A stretch of DNA of 64,000 bases from Marinibacterium profundimaris (GTDB taxonomy: Bacteria; Pseudomonadota; Alphaproteobacteria; Rhodobacterales; Rhodobacteraceae): positions 434,001 through 498,000 of the forward strand of contig NZ_AQQR01000004.1 in NCBI RefSeq assembly GCF_002210095.1. Direction: 5' to 3'. Shown here piece after piece: positions 56,336-63,742 of this stretch; position 1 is the stretch's first letter, and every line of letters begins with the position of its first letter. The notes beneath the pieces were generated by a model that saw only the letters and a program-made list of their open reading frames with translations, searched no databases and was not told the origin of the DNA. The position numbers and the translations under genes were made by a program.

Positions 56336-57499
56336 ATGATCCTTTACGAACTCATCTCCTACGACGTGATGCGCGTGATCTGGTGGCTGCTGCTGGGCGT
56401 GCTGCTGATCGGCTTTGCCATGACCGACGGTTTCGACATGGGGGTCGGCGCGTTGCTGCCCTTCGTCGGCAAGACGGATGTGGAACGTCGTGTCATCATC
56501 AACACCGTCGGCCCCGTCTGGGAAGGCAACCAGGTCTGGTTCATCCTCGGCGGCGGCGCGATCTTCGCCGCCTGGCCACCCTTGTACGCGGTCAGCTTCT
56601 CGGGCTTCTACCTGGCGATGTTCCTTGTGCTCGCCGCGCTGATCCTGAGGCCCGTGGCGTTCAAGTACCGCTCCAAGCGCGAATTTTCCGCCTGGCGCAA
56701 CGGCTGGGACTGGGCGCTGTTCATCGGCGGCGCGGTGCCGGCGCTGGTCTTCGGCGTGGCGGTGGGCAACGTGCTGCTGGGCGTGCCCTTCGAACTGACG
56801 CCCCAGCTGATCCCGATGTACCCCGGCAGCGCCTTCGGCAAGCTCTTCGGCCTGCTGAACCCCTTCGCGCTGCTCTGCGGGGCGGTGTCGCTGTCGATGC
56901 TGCTGACCCATGGCGCGGCCTGGCTGTCGCTGAAGACCCGGGGCAACATCGCCGCCCGCGCCCGCGACATCGGCGCGATGAGCGGGCTGGTCACCATCGT
57001 CGGCTACGCGGTGGCGGGGCTGATCCTGCTCTTCTTCATCGACGGCTACGCGATCGTCGGCGAGGTGGTGAAGGACGGCCCCTCGAACCCGCATTTCTCG
57101 GAGGTCGAACGCACGGGCAGCTGGCTTGCCGCCTATCTGGACCGGCCCTGGATCGTCATCGCGCCCATCTGCGGGTTCCTTGGCATGTTCATGGTGATGA
57201 AGGGCCTGCGCGAGGACCGGGCCGAGGTCGCCACGCTGCTGTGGTCCAAGCTCGGCATCTTCGGGGCGATCTCGTCCGTGGGGCTGACGATCTTCCCCTT
57301 CCTGCTGCCCTCGACGCTGGATCCCACGTCGTCGCTGACGGTCTGGGATGCCTCATCCTCGCACCAGACGCTGTTCATCATGATGGTCGCCACGGTGATC
57401 TTCATGCCGCTGATCCTGGCCTACACGGCCTGGGTCTATTCCGTGCTCTGGGGCAAGGTGACCGAGGACGAGGTCACCGGCAATTCGCACAGCTACTGA
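56336..57499 (+). CDS. cydB: Cytochrome bd ubiquinol oxidase subunit II
   Basis: A 387-residue inner-membrane partner of CydA with eight to nine helices. The N-terminal VIWWLLLGVLLIGFAMTDGF and DMGVGALLPFVG region, INTVGPVWEGNQVWFILGGG and the C-terminal SSSHQTLFIMMVATVIFMPL are diagnostic. It is cotranscribed with cydA (6-bp gap) and cydX (16-bp gap). Confidence 0.96.
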   Translation: MILYELISYDVMRVIWWLLLGVLLIGFAMTDGFDMGVGALLPFVGKTDVERRVIINTVGPVWEGNQVWFILGGGAIFAAWPPLYAVSFSGFYLAMFLVLAALILRPVAFKYRSKREFSAWRNGWDWALFIGGAVPALVFGVAVGNVLLGVPFELTPQLIPMYPGSAFGKLFGLLNPFALLCGAVSLSMLLTHGAAWLSLKTRGNIAARARDIGAMSGLVTIVGYAVAGLILLFFIDGYAIVGEVVKDGPSNPHFSEVERTGSWLAAYLDRPWIVIAPICGFLGMFMVMKGLREDRAEVATLLWSKLGIFGAISSVGLTIFPFLLPSTLDPTSSLTVWDASSSHQTLFIMMVATVIFMPLILAYTAWVYSVLWGKVTEDEVTGNSHSY

Positions 57500-57515
57500 G
57501 GAAAGGAACCGACAG

Positions 57516-57668
57516 ATGTGGTATTTCGCATGGGTCCTGGGCCTGCCGCTGGCCGCGGTCTTCGCGGTCATGAACGCGATGTGGATCGAGATGCAGAACG
57601 ATCGCAAGCTGGCCGCCGAAGCCGATGGCCAGCGCACCGACGCAAGCGGGCCAGGCACCGGATCCTGA
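57516..57668 (+). CDS. cydX: Cytochrome bd small subunit CydX
   Basis: A 50-residue protein that stabilises bd oxidase. The sequence begins MWYFAWVLGLPLAAVFAVMN and has AMWIEMQ, matching the CydX/CbdX pattern of one membrane helix with N-terminal aromatic residues. The C-terminal ~20 residues are a polar tail. The ATG at 57516 is preceded by GAGGAAAGG, 16 bp after the cydB stop. It is the last gene of the cyd operon; a hairpin follows. Confidence 0.92.
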   Translation: MWYFAWVLGLPLAAVFAVMNAMWIEMQNDRKLAAEADGQRTDASGPGTGS

Positions 57669-57676
57669 CACCGCGT

Positions 57677-57698
57677 CCCGGGGCGGGACAGCCCCGGG
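57677..57698 (+). terminator. Hairpin after cydX
   Basis: CCCGGGGC and GCCCCGGG pair perfectly around GGGACA nine bases after the cydX stop. There is no T-run. It probably separates the cyd operon from the regulator gene. Confidence 0.5.
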
Positions 57699-57763
57699 GC
57701 GGTACACCCGGCCCTGCCGGCGTGATAGCCTTTGGCCCGGACCCATCGGTACGGAGGACGAAA

Positions 57764-58444
57764 ATGGCAGCGCACACAGACAGCTGGATCGACCGGTTCG
57801 AAGGGCTTGCCCGCCTGCCGCAGGATCTGCGCAGGACCCTGACCGAGGGCAGCCAGGTCGTCGAGGTGCCCGCCGGCACCCAGATCTTCGCGCCGGGACA
57901 ATCGGCCGACAACCTGCTGCTGCTGCTCGACGGCACGGTCCGGGTGCAGCAGAAATCCGACACCGGGCGCGAGGTCTTCCTCTACCGCGTCCATGCCGGG
58001 GAAAGCTGCGTGCTGACCACCGCCTGCATGCTGGCCTTCGAGGATTACGCCGCCGACGGCATCGCCGAGACGGACGTGCGCGCCGTGGCCATCCCGCGCG
58101 CCACCTTCGACACGCTCGCCGCGCAATCGCCGGTGTTCCGCGAATTCATCTTCACCGCCTATTCGAGGCGGATCACCGATCTCTTCTCGCTGATCGACGA
58201 TATCGTCTTCCAGAGGATGGACGTGCGCCTGGCCGCCCGCCTGCTGGAGCTCGCCGACGACGGCGACACCGTCAACGCCACCCATCAGGTGCTGGCCAAC
58301 GAACTGGGCACCGCGCGCGAGGTGGTCTCGCGCACGCTGTCGGAATTCCAGCGCCGCGGCTGGGTCGAGCAGGAGCGCGGCAAGGTCCACCTGGTGGGCC
58401 GCGCCGGGCTGGACCGGCTCGCGCGCTCGGCGGGCGAACGGTGA
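57764..58444 (+). CDS. Crp/Fnr-family regulator with a two-cysteine sensor
   Basis: A 226-residue regulator with an N-terminal beta-roll (PAGTQIFAPGQSADNLLLLL) and a C-terminal helix-turn-helix whose recognition helix TAREVVSRTLSEF carries the R-E-x-x-S-R pattern (R185, E186, S189, R190). It lacks the N-terminal cysteine cluster of Fnr and cAMP-contact residues are not obvious. Its only cysteines, C82 and C88, sit together in GESCVLTTACML. Given its neighbours, a thiol switch for oxidants or reactive sulfur is a reasonable inference. Recognition of GTGAC half-sites fits the helix. The ATG at 57764 follows CGGAGG. Confidence 0.9.
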   Translation: MAAHTDSWIDRFEGLARLPQDLRRTLTEGSQVVEVPAGTQIFAPGQSADNLLLLLDGTVRVQQKSDTGREVFLYRVHAGESCVLTTACMLAFEDYAADGIAETDVRAVAIPRATFDTLAAQSPVFREFIFTAYSRRITDLFSLIDDIVFQRMDVRLAARLLELADDGDTVNATHQVLANELGTAREVVSRTLSEFQRRGWVEQERGKVHLVGRAGLDRLARSAGER

Positions 58445-58523
58445 CCGGGTCCGGGCGGATCGCCCCGCCCCCGCACCGCCAGCCGCCCCTGCAACATCAG
58501 CATCAGCTCACCGGAGCCCGGCC

Positions 58524-59501
58524 ATGATCCCGATCCTCTCTGCCCGCAAACGCTTCTCGGACCTGTCCGAACAGGAAATCCTCGCGCTCGCCATCTCCTC
58601 GGAAGAGGACGACGCCCGCATCTACCGCAGCTATGCCGACCGCCTGCGCGAGGAATTTCCCCATACCGCCGCGGTCTTTGACACCATGGCCGGCGAAGAG
58701 GACGAGCACCGCCAGCGCCTGATCGACCGGCACAAGGCGCGCTTCGGCAACACGATCCCGCTGATCCGGCGCGAACACGTCTCGGGCTATTACCAGCGCC
58801 GCCCGGTCTGGCTCGTCGAGAACCTCTCGCTGGAACGGATCCGCGAGGAAGCGCTGCTGATGGAGCGCGAGGCCCACGAATTCTATCTCAACGCCGCCCG
58901 GCGCACGCAGGATGCCGACACGCGCAAGCTGCTGGGCGATCTCGCGGTGGCCGAGGCAGGCCACGAGGAAAGCGCGCTGAAGGCCGAGGCCGCCCATGTC
59001 ACCGACGAAGGCGCCGAGGACGAGAAGCTGGTCGCGCACCGCCGCTTCCTGCTGACCTGGGTGCAGCCGGGACTGGCGGGGCTGATGGACGGCTCCGTCT
59101 CGACCCTTGCGCCGATCTTCGCCACCGCCTTCGCCACCCATGACACCCACACGACCTTCCTCGTCGGGCTCGCCGCCTCCGTGGGCGCCGGGATCTCCAT
59201 GGGCTTCACCGAGGCCGCCTCGGACGATGGCGTGCTCTCGGGCCGCGGCTCTCCGGTCAAGCGCGGCCTGGCCTCGGGCGTGATGACCATGCTGGGCGGG
59301 CTGGGCCATGCGCTGCCCTACCTGATCACCGATTTCTGGACCGCCACGATCATCGCGATCACCGTCGTCTTCGTCGAACTCTGGGCCATCGCCTGGATCC
59401 AGAACCGCTATATGCAGACGCCGTTCTGGCGCGCCACGCTACAGGTGGTGGTCGGCGGCGCGCTGGTCTTTGCCGCCGGGGCGCTGATCGGCGGCGGATA
59501 A
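58524..59501 (+). CDS. mbfA: Membrane-bound ferritin-like iron exporter MbfA
   Basis: A 325-residue protein with an N-terminal rubrerythrin/ferritin-like domain (about 1-150: ISSEEDDARIYRSYADRLRE, AGEEDEHRQRLIDRH, REAHEFYLNAARR, with Glu and His di-iron ligands) and a C-terminal VIT1/CCC1 transporter domain of four to five helices (GLMDGSVSTLAPIFATAFAT, AASVGAGISMGFTEAASDDG). In Bradyrhizobium and Agrobacterium MbfA exports iron and protects against peroxide. It has its own GGAG site, 79 bp after the regulator gene. Confidence 0.92.
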   Translation: MIPILSARKRFSDLSEQEILALAISSEEDDARIYRSYADRLREEFPHTAAVFDTMAGEEDEHRQRLIDRHKARFGNTIPLIRREHVSGYYQRRPVWLVENLSLERIREEALLMEREAHEFYLNAARRTQDADTRKLLGDLAVAEAGHEESALKAEAAHVTDEGAEDEKLVAHRRFLLTWVQPGLAGLMDGSVSTLAPIFATAFATHDTHTTFLVGLAASVGAGISMGFTEAASDDGVLSGRGSPVKRGLASGVMTMLGGLGHALPYLITDFWTATIIAITVVFVELWAIAWIQNRYMQTPFWRATLQVVVGGALVFAAGALIGGG

Positions 59502-59588
59502 AAAACCGCGTCAGCCGGGCCTCTTGGCGCCAGAAAGTCTTTGCACTCGCCGCCTGCGCGCGCAGCCGATATGCAGTAATCTGTGCGA

Positions 59589-59607
59589 ACGGTGACGATG
59601 TCACCGT
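59589..59607 (+). promoter_or_regulatory. Candidate Crp/Fnr-type operator upstream of DUF2892-blh
   Basis: ACGGTGAC-GAT-GTCACCGT is a perfect 19-bp palindrome 58 bp before the DUF2892 start. It shares the core GTGAC-GAW-GTCAC with the palindrome before cydA. The half-site spacing is one base shorter than the classical Crp site. Confidence 0.6.
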
Positions 59608-59664
59608 CGATTTGCCCGGACCTGTGGCAAAAGCCTGCCTGACGCTGATTCCAAGGAGGTTGTC

Positions 59665-59874
59665 ATGCACGTGAACATGGGAAAGGCCGACCGCGCCATC
59701 CGCATCGCGATCGCCGCGGTCCTTCTGTACCTGGCCTTCGGCACCGCGCTGGCCGCGGCCGGACTTCTGCACTGGCTCGCCATCGCGGTGGCGGCCATTT
59801 TCGTCCTGACATCCCTCGTCGGACTCTGTCCGCTCTACAGCATCATCGGCCTCAAGACCTGCCGCGATTGCTGA
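59665..59874 (+). CDS. DUF2892 (YgaP-type) inner-membrane protein
   Basis: A 69-residue protein with two membrane helices, matching DUF2892: N-terminal MHVNMGKADRAIRIAIA, then LVGLCPLYSIIGLKTCRDC. Cysteines 55, 66 and 69 are kept; in YgaP-like proteins this membrane part is fused to a rhodanese, so a role in sulfane-sulfur handling is likely. AAGGAGG precedes the ATG. It is 22 bp before the Blh-like gene and certainly cotranscribed with it. Confidence 0.92.
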   Translation: MHVNMGKADRAIRIAIAAVLLYLAFGTALAAAGLLHWLAIAVAAIFVLTSLVGLCPLYSIIGLKTCRDC

Positions 59875-59896
59875 TCCCATCGGAGGAGAGACCCCT

Positions 59897-60781
59897 ATGA
59901 CCTACAATGTGAACCTTGATATCAAACCCGACGTCCATGCCGTCTTCGACCCGGCGACCAACACGATCTCGTATGTGGTGAAGGACCCGGGCAGCAATGC
60001 CTGCGCCATCGTCGATTCCGTCATGGACATCGACTATGCCGCCGGCCGCATCAGCTATGAACATGCCGACGAGCTGATCGACTACGTCCAGTCCAACGGG
60101 CTGAAGCTGGAATGGCTGATCGAAACCCATGTCCATGCCGATCACCTCTCGGCCGCGCCCTATATCCAGAGCAAGCTGGGCGGCAAGCTGGGCATCGGCC
60201 GCAACATAACCATGGTGCAGGACACCTTCGGCAAGGTCTTCAACGAAGGCACCGAGTTCCAGCGCGACGGCTCGCAGTTCGACAAGCTGTTCGATGACGG
60301 CGACACCTACACGGTCGGCGGGATGGAATGCCTGGCGATCCACACGCCCGGCCACACGCCGGCCTGCATGACCCACGTGATGGGCGACGCGGCCTTCGTC
60401 GGCGACACGCTCTTCATGCCCGACGGCGGTTCGGCCCGGGCCGATTTCCCCGGCGGCGATGCCGGCACGCTGTACGATTCGATCCAGAAGGTGCTGAGCC
60501 TGCCGGACGAGACCCGGCTTTTCATGTGCCACGATTACGGCCCGAATGGCCGCGACATCCAGTGGGAAACCACCGTGGCCGAAGAGAAGGCGCACAACAT
60601 CCACGTGGGCGGCGGCAAGACCAGGGAAGAGTTCGTCAAGTTCCGCACCGAGCGCGACGCCCAGCTGGCCATGCCCAAGCTGATCATCCCCTCCTTGCAG
60701 GTGAACATGCGCGGCGGCGACCTGCCGCCCGCGGACGAGGACGGCAAGCGCTTCCTCAAGGTGCCGCTGAACGGGCTCTGA
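59897..60781 (+). CDS. blh: Blh/ETHE1-like metallo-beta-lactamase-fold hydrolase
   Basis: A 294-residue enzyme with the metal motif H78-V-H80-A-D82-H83-LS, a second histidine in HTPGHTPACM, the bridging Asp in GDTLFMPDGG and a final His in MCHDYGPNG. It is closest in plan to Blh, the persulfide-dioxygenase-related protein of the bigR operon in Agrobacterium and Xylella. It probably oxidises glutathione persulfide to sulfite or a related sulfane species. It follows the DUF2892 gene and precedes a SulP transporter, which could export the product. Confidence 0.88.
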   Translation: MTYNVNLDIKPDVHAVFDPATNTISYVVKDPGSNACAIVDSVMDIDYAAGRISYEHADELIDYVQSNGLKLEWLIETHVHADHLSAAPYIQSKLGGKLGIGRNITMVQDTFGKVFNEGTEFQRDGSQFDKLFDDGDTYTVGGMECLAIHTPGHTPACMTHVMGDAAFVGDTLFMPDGGSARADFPGGDAGTLYDSIQKVLSLPDETRLFMCHDYGPNGRDIQWETTVAEEKAHNIHVGGGKTREEFVKFRTERDAQLAMPKLIIPSLQVNMRGGDLPPADEDGKRFLKVPLNGL

Positions 60782-60917
60782 CCCGGGACCGCACCGCACC
60801 CACCCCGGGGGCCCCAGGGACCGTGACGGTCCGCCCCCCCGGCAGGCCATGCCGCCTGCCATCCGATCCCGGGACGGGGCTGACCGGCCCCGCCCGCCTT
60901 GCCTGACAGGTGCCCCG

Positions 60918-62669
60918 ATGACGAGCCTCCGCCGCTACCTGCCCATTCTCGACTGGGGCAGCCGCTACGACCGCAACGCCTTTTCCAACGACATGATCGC
61001 GGCGGTGATCGTGACGATCATGCTGATCCCGCAATCGCTGGCCTATGCGCTGCTGGCGGGCCTGCCGCCCGAGGCGGGCATCTATGCCTCGATCGCGCCG
61101 ATCATCCTTTATGCCATCTTCGGCACCTCGCGCGCCCTGGCCGTGGGGCCGGTTGCCGTCGTCTCGCTGCTGACCGCCGCCGCCATCGGAGAGGTCGCCG
61201 AAGCGGGCACCGCCGGCTATGTCGCCGCCGCGCTGACGCTGGCCTTCCTGTCGGGCGGCTTCCTCCTACTGCTGGGCGTGTTCCGGCTGGGCTTTCTGGC
61301 CAATTTCCTGTCGCACCCGGTGATCGCGGGCTTCATCACCGCCTCCGGCATCCTGATCGCGGCCAGCCAGCTCAAGCATATCCTCGGCATCCAGGCCGGC
61401 GGCCACACGCTGATCGAACTCGTCGTCTCGCTGGTCGGGCACCTGCCCGACACCAACCTCATCACGCTGATCATCGGCGTCGCCGCGACCGGCTTCCTGT
61501 TCTGGGTCCGCAAGGGGCTGAAGCCGCTGCTGCGCCGCCTCGGCCTGTCGCCGAAAGCCGCCGACATCGCGCAGAAGGCCGGCCCCGTGGCCGCCGTCGT
61601 CGTCACCACTGTCGCGGTCTGGGCCTTCGGGCTCGAAGCGCGCGGCGTCTCGATCGTGGGCTCCGTGCCCCAGGCGCTGCCGCCGCTGACGCTGCCGTCC
61701 TTCTCGCCCAACCTGATCGGCGCGCTGCTGATGCCGGCGATCCTGATCTCGGTCATCGGCTTCGTCGAATCCATCTCGGTCGCGCAGACGCTGGCCGCCA
61801 AGAAGCGCCAGAAGATCGACCCGGACCAGGAACTGATCGGCCTGGGCGCCGCCAACCTCGGCGCGGCCTTCACCGGCGGCTACCCGGTCACGGGGGGCTT
61901 TTCGCGCTCCGTCGTGAATTTCGACGCCGGGGCCGAAACACCCGCCGCGGGCGCCTATACCGCCGTGGGCCTCGCCATCGCCGCCGTCGCACTGACGCCG
62001 CTGATCTATTTCCTGCCCAAGGCCACGCTGGCCGCCACGATCATCGTCGCGGTCCTCAGCCTTGTCGATTTCTCGATCCTGAAAAAGACCTGGGCCTATT
62101 CCCGCGCCGATTTCATCGCGGTCGCGGCGACGATCCTGCTGACGCTCGGCTTCGGGGTAGAGGCAGGCGTGTCCGCCGGGGTGATCATCTCGATCATGCT
62201 GCACCTGAACAAGACCGCCCGCCCCCATGTGGCCGAGGTCGGCCTGGTCCCCGGCACCCACCATTTCCGCAACATCAACCGCCACCGGGTGGAAACCGAC
62301 CCGTCCATGGTGACCCTGCGGGTGGACGAGAGCCTCTATTTCGTGAACGCCCGCTTCCTCGAGGACCTGGTCCTGCGCCGCATCGCCAATTGCCCCGGGA
62401 TCCGCAACGTCGTGCTGCAATGTTCGGCGGTGAACGAAATCGACTTCTCCGCGCTCGAAAGCCTCGAGGCCCTGAACGAGCGCCTGACCGAGCTGGGCAT
62501 CGGCCTGCACCTCTCCGAGGTCAAGGGCCCGGTCACGGACCGCCTGCGCAAGACGCATTTCCTCGACCATCTGAACGGAGAGATCTTCCTGTCGCAATAC
62601 CACGCCTGGGCCGCCCTCGCCCAGTCGCCGGAAGCCCGCCAGACCTCATGCCCGAGGGCAGCTGAGTAA
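60918..62669 (+). CDS. SulP-family sulfate/anion transporter with STAS domain
   Basis: A 583-residue inner-membrane transporter: about 12 helices (MIAAVIVTIMLIPQSLAYAL, YAIFGTSRALAVGPVAVVSL, then ITASGILIAASQLKHILG), then a C-terminal STAS domain (about 440-560: LRVDESLYFVNARFLEDLVL, LQCSAVNEIDFSALESLEAL). SulP proteins carry sulfate, bicarbonate or dicarboxylates. Downstream of a persulfide enzyme it may move sulfite or sulfate; that is inference. The ATG at 60918 is preferred to the longer frame. Confidence 0.92.
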   Translation: MTSLRRYLPILDWGSRYDRNAFSNDMIAAVIVTIMLIPQSLAYALLAGLPPEAGIYASIAPIILYAIFGTSRALAVGPVAVVSLLTAAAIGEVAEAGTAGYVAAALTLAFLSGGFLLLLGVFRLGFLANFLSHPVIAGFITASGILIAASQLKHILGIQAGGHTLIELVVSLVGHLPDTNLITLIIGVAATGFLFWVRKGLKPLLRRLGLSPKAADIAQKAGPVAAVVVTTVAVWAFGLEARGVSIVGSVPQALPPLTLPSFSPNLIGALLMPAILISVIGFVESISVAQTLAAKKRQKIDPDQELIGLGAANLGAAFTGGYPVTGGFSRSVVNFDAGAETPAAGAYTAVGLAIAAVALTPLIYFLPKATLAATIIVAVLSLVDFSILKKTWAYSRADFIAVAATILLTLGFGVEAGVSAGVIISIMLHLNKTARPHVAEVGLVPGTHHFRNINRHRVETDPSMVTLRVDESLYFVNARFLEDLVLRRIANCPGIRNVVLQCSAVNEIDFSALESLEALNERLTELGIGLHLSEVKGPVTDRLRKTHFLDHLNGEIFLSQYHAWAALAQSPEARQTSCPRAAE

Positions 62670-62701
62670 CCCCGAGGGTGCGCGAGCCGCGACGGCGGGA
62701 T

Positions 62702-62728
62702 GGAGTATTTTTCCAAAGGTGAAGACAG
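62702..62728 (+). repeat. Dispersed intergenic repeat, module A (copy 3)
   Basis: GGAGTATTTTTCCAAAGGTG followed by AAGACAG, 33 bp after the SulP stop, matches module A at lpxK and mutY in the same orientation relative to the upstream gene. Confidence 0.7.
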
Positions 62729-62827
62729 CGGCGTGGCGCGAAGATCCTGAACGGATCGTTAACGCGCCCTCGCAACCCCTTGATTCATAACGCCCGGGCT
62801 CCTGTCCCACGCGTGGGACATACGCCG

Positions 62828-62932
62828 CGCCCCTGTCGTCACCTGCCCAGATACCTCGGCCCATCCCCGTGCGCCGCCCCAGGGGCAAGAGCACGTCCCC
62901 CTGTCTTCTTCTTGGACCAAAATACTCCGGCA
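62828..62932 (-). repeat. Dispersed intergenic repeat, two degenerate modules (copy 4)
   Basis: On the minus strand 62828-62860 reads GGCCGAGGTATCTGGGCAGG then TGACGACAGGGGC, and 62896-62932 reads CCGGAGTATTTTGGTCC then AAGAAGAAGACAGGGGG. They face the other way from module A at 62702, filling the convergent SulP/DUF1028 gap. I see no gene in this 286-bp gap. Confidence 0.65.
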
Positions 62933-62955
62933 CGCCCCCCGCCGCAGGCGCGCCC

Positions 62956-63636
62956 TCAGTCCTGGTGCGCCTCGTCCAGCACCCGCATCGGATCGCTCCG
63001 GCACGGCACCTGCCTGGCCCAGTCGCCATACTCCCCGGTCGTCGCCCGTTCGTACAACGCCTCCAGCGCGCCGATCGGGTCGCTTTCGTGGAAATCCACC
63101 CGCAGGGTCAGCGGCGCCTGGTCCGGATGCAGGATCAGCAACGCGGCAGAATAAAGCCCACGCATGTCGCTTCCCGCCATCTGCGCCGCCCGAAGCGCCG
63201 ACAGCAGACGCCGGGCAAAGCCGTCCTGACCGGCGAGGTAGGTGTCGGCCAGGGCCTCCACAACATCCATTGAGGCCAGCATGTTGCCCGCCGCCACCCC
63301 GCCCTCGAAGGCGCGGCTGTGCATCAGGGGCGTGTTGCTGACCCCCGTGAAGGCCGAGGCGCGGCCCGAGGTATCCAGAGCCGACAGCTGCCGCCAGTCG
63401 CGCCCCGTGTCCGGCCCGGTGACGCGGGTCACCGCCGTGCCGGCGTCGAGACCGTCCGCCATCATGTCCAGCACGTCCTCGCCCCAGAAGGTCGAGGGCG
63501 CCGCGCCCTGGCTGGCCGACATGCCGGCGCCCAGCCGCCCACGCAGCACCCAGCCGCCCACGCACAGAGAGCCCGTCGCGGCGACACCACCCAGCGCCCC
63601 GCTGTCTGAATCCTTGGCAAGTAAAGAGAAAGTCAT
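62956..63636 (-). CDS. DUF1028 family (Ntn-hydrolase-like) protein
   Basis: A 226-residue protein with the DUF1028 pattern: TFSLLAKDSDSGALGGVAATG at its N-terminus, WVLRGRLGAGMSASQGAAP, then VTGPDTGRDWRQLSALDTSG and AGNMLASMDVVEALADTYLA. The fold resembles N-terminal nucleophile hydrolases; no activity is proven to my knowledge. It is divergent from a peptide-type binding-protein gene, and DUF1028 genes often accompany such ABC transporters, so a role in peptide or amide processing is likely. Confidence 0.9.
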   Translation of the reverse strand: MTFSLLAKDSDSGALGGVAATGSLCVGGWVLRGRLGAGMSASQGAAPSTFWGEDVLDMMADGLDAGTAVTRVTGPDTGRDWRQLSALDTSGRASAFTGVSNTPLMHSRAFEGGVAAGNMLASMDVVEALADTYLAGQDGFARRLLSALRAAQMAGSDMRGLYSAALLILHPDQAPLTLRVDFHESDPIGALEALYERATTGEYGDWARQVPCRSDPMRVLDEAHQD

Positions 63637-63659
63637 GCGTCATCCCGTCTGGTCGGCCA

Positions 63660-63706
63660 ACAAATTATCATGAAAAATTGACCGGTACAAATTATCACGA
63701 TAAATT
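63660..63706. promoter_or_regulatory. Two direct 20-bp operator-like repeats
   Basis: ACAAATTATCATGAAAAATT (63660-63679) and ACAAATTATCACGATAAATT (63687-63706) lie 27 bp apart in a very AT-rich stretch. Each contains a TTATC-NN-GATAA-type palindrome, perfect in the second. They sit between divergent promoters and probably bind a common regulator. Confidence 0.65.
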
Positions 63707-63742
63707 AGGGATTAACAAAAAATCCAATCGGGAGCCAATGAC

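Noticed and set aside
57677-57763. Crp/Fnr-type operator upstream of the regulator gene itself
   Set aside because: I looked for GTGAC-N3-GTCAC and for Fnr or Crp boxes; only a hairpin and one isolated GTGA half-site are present.
60828-60842. GGACCG-TGA-CGGTCC as a third copy of the GTGAC palindrome before sulP
   Set aside because: It is an inverted repeat but with a different core; it does not contain GTGAC-N3-GTCAC.
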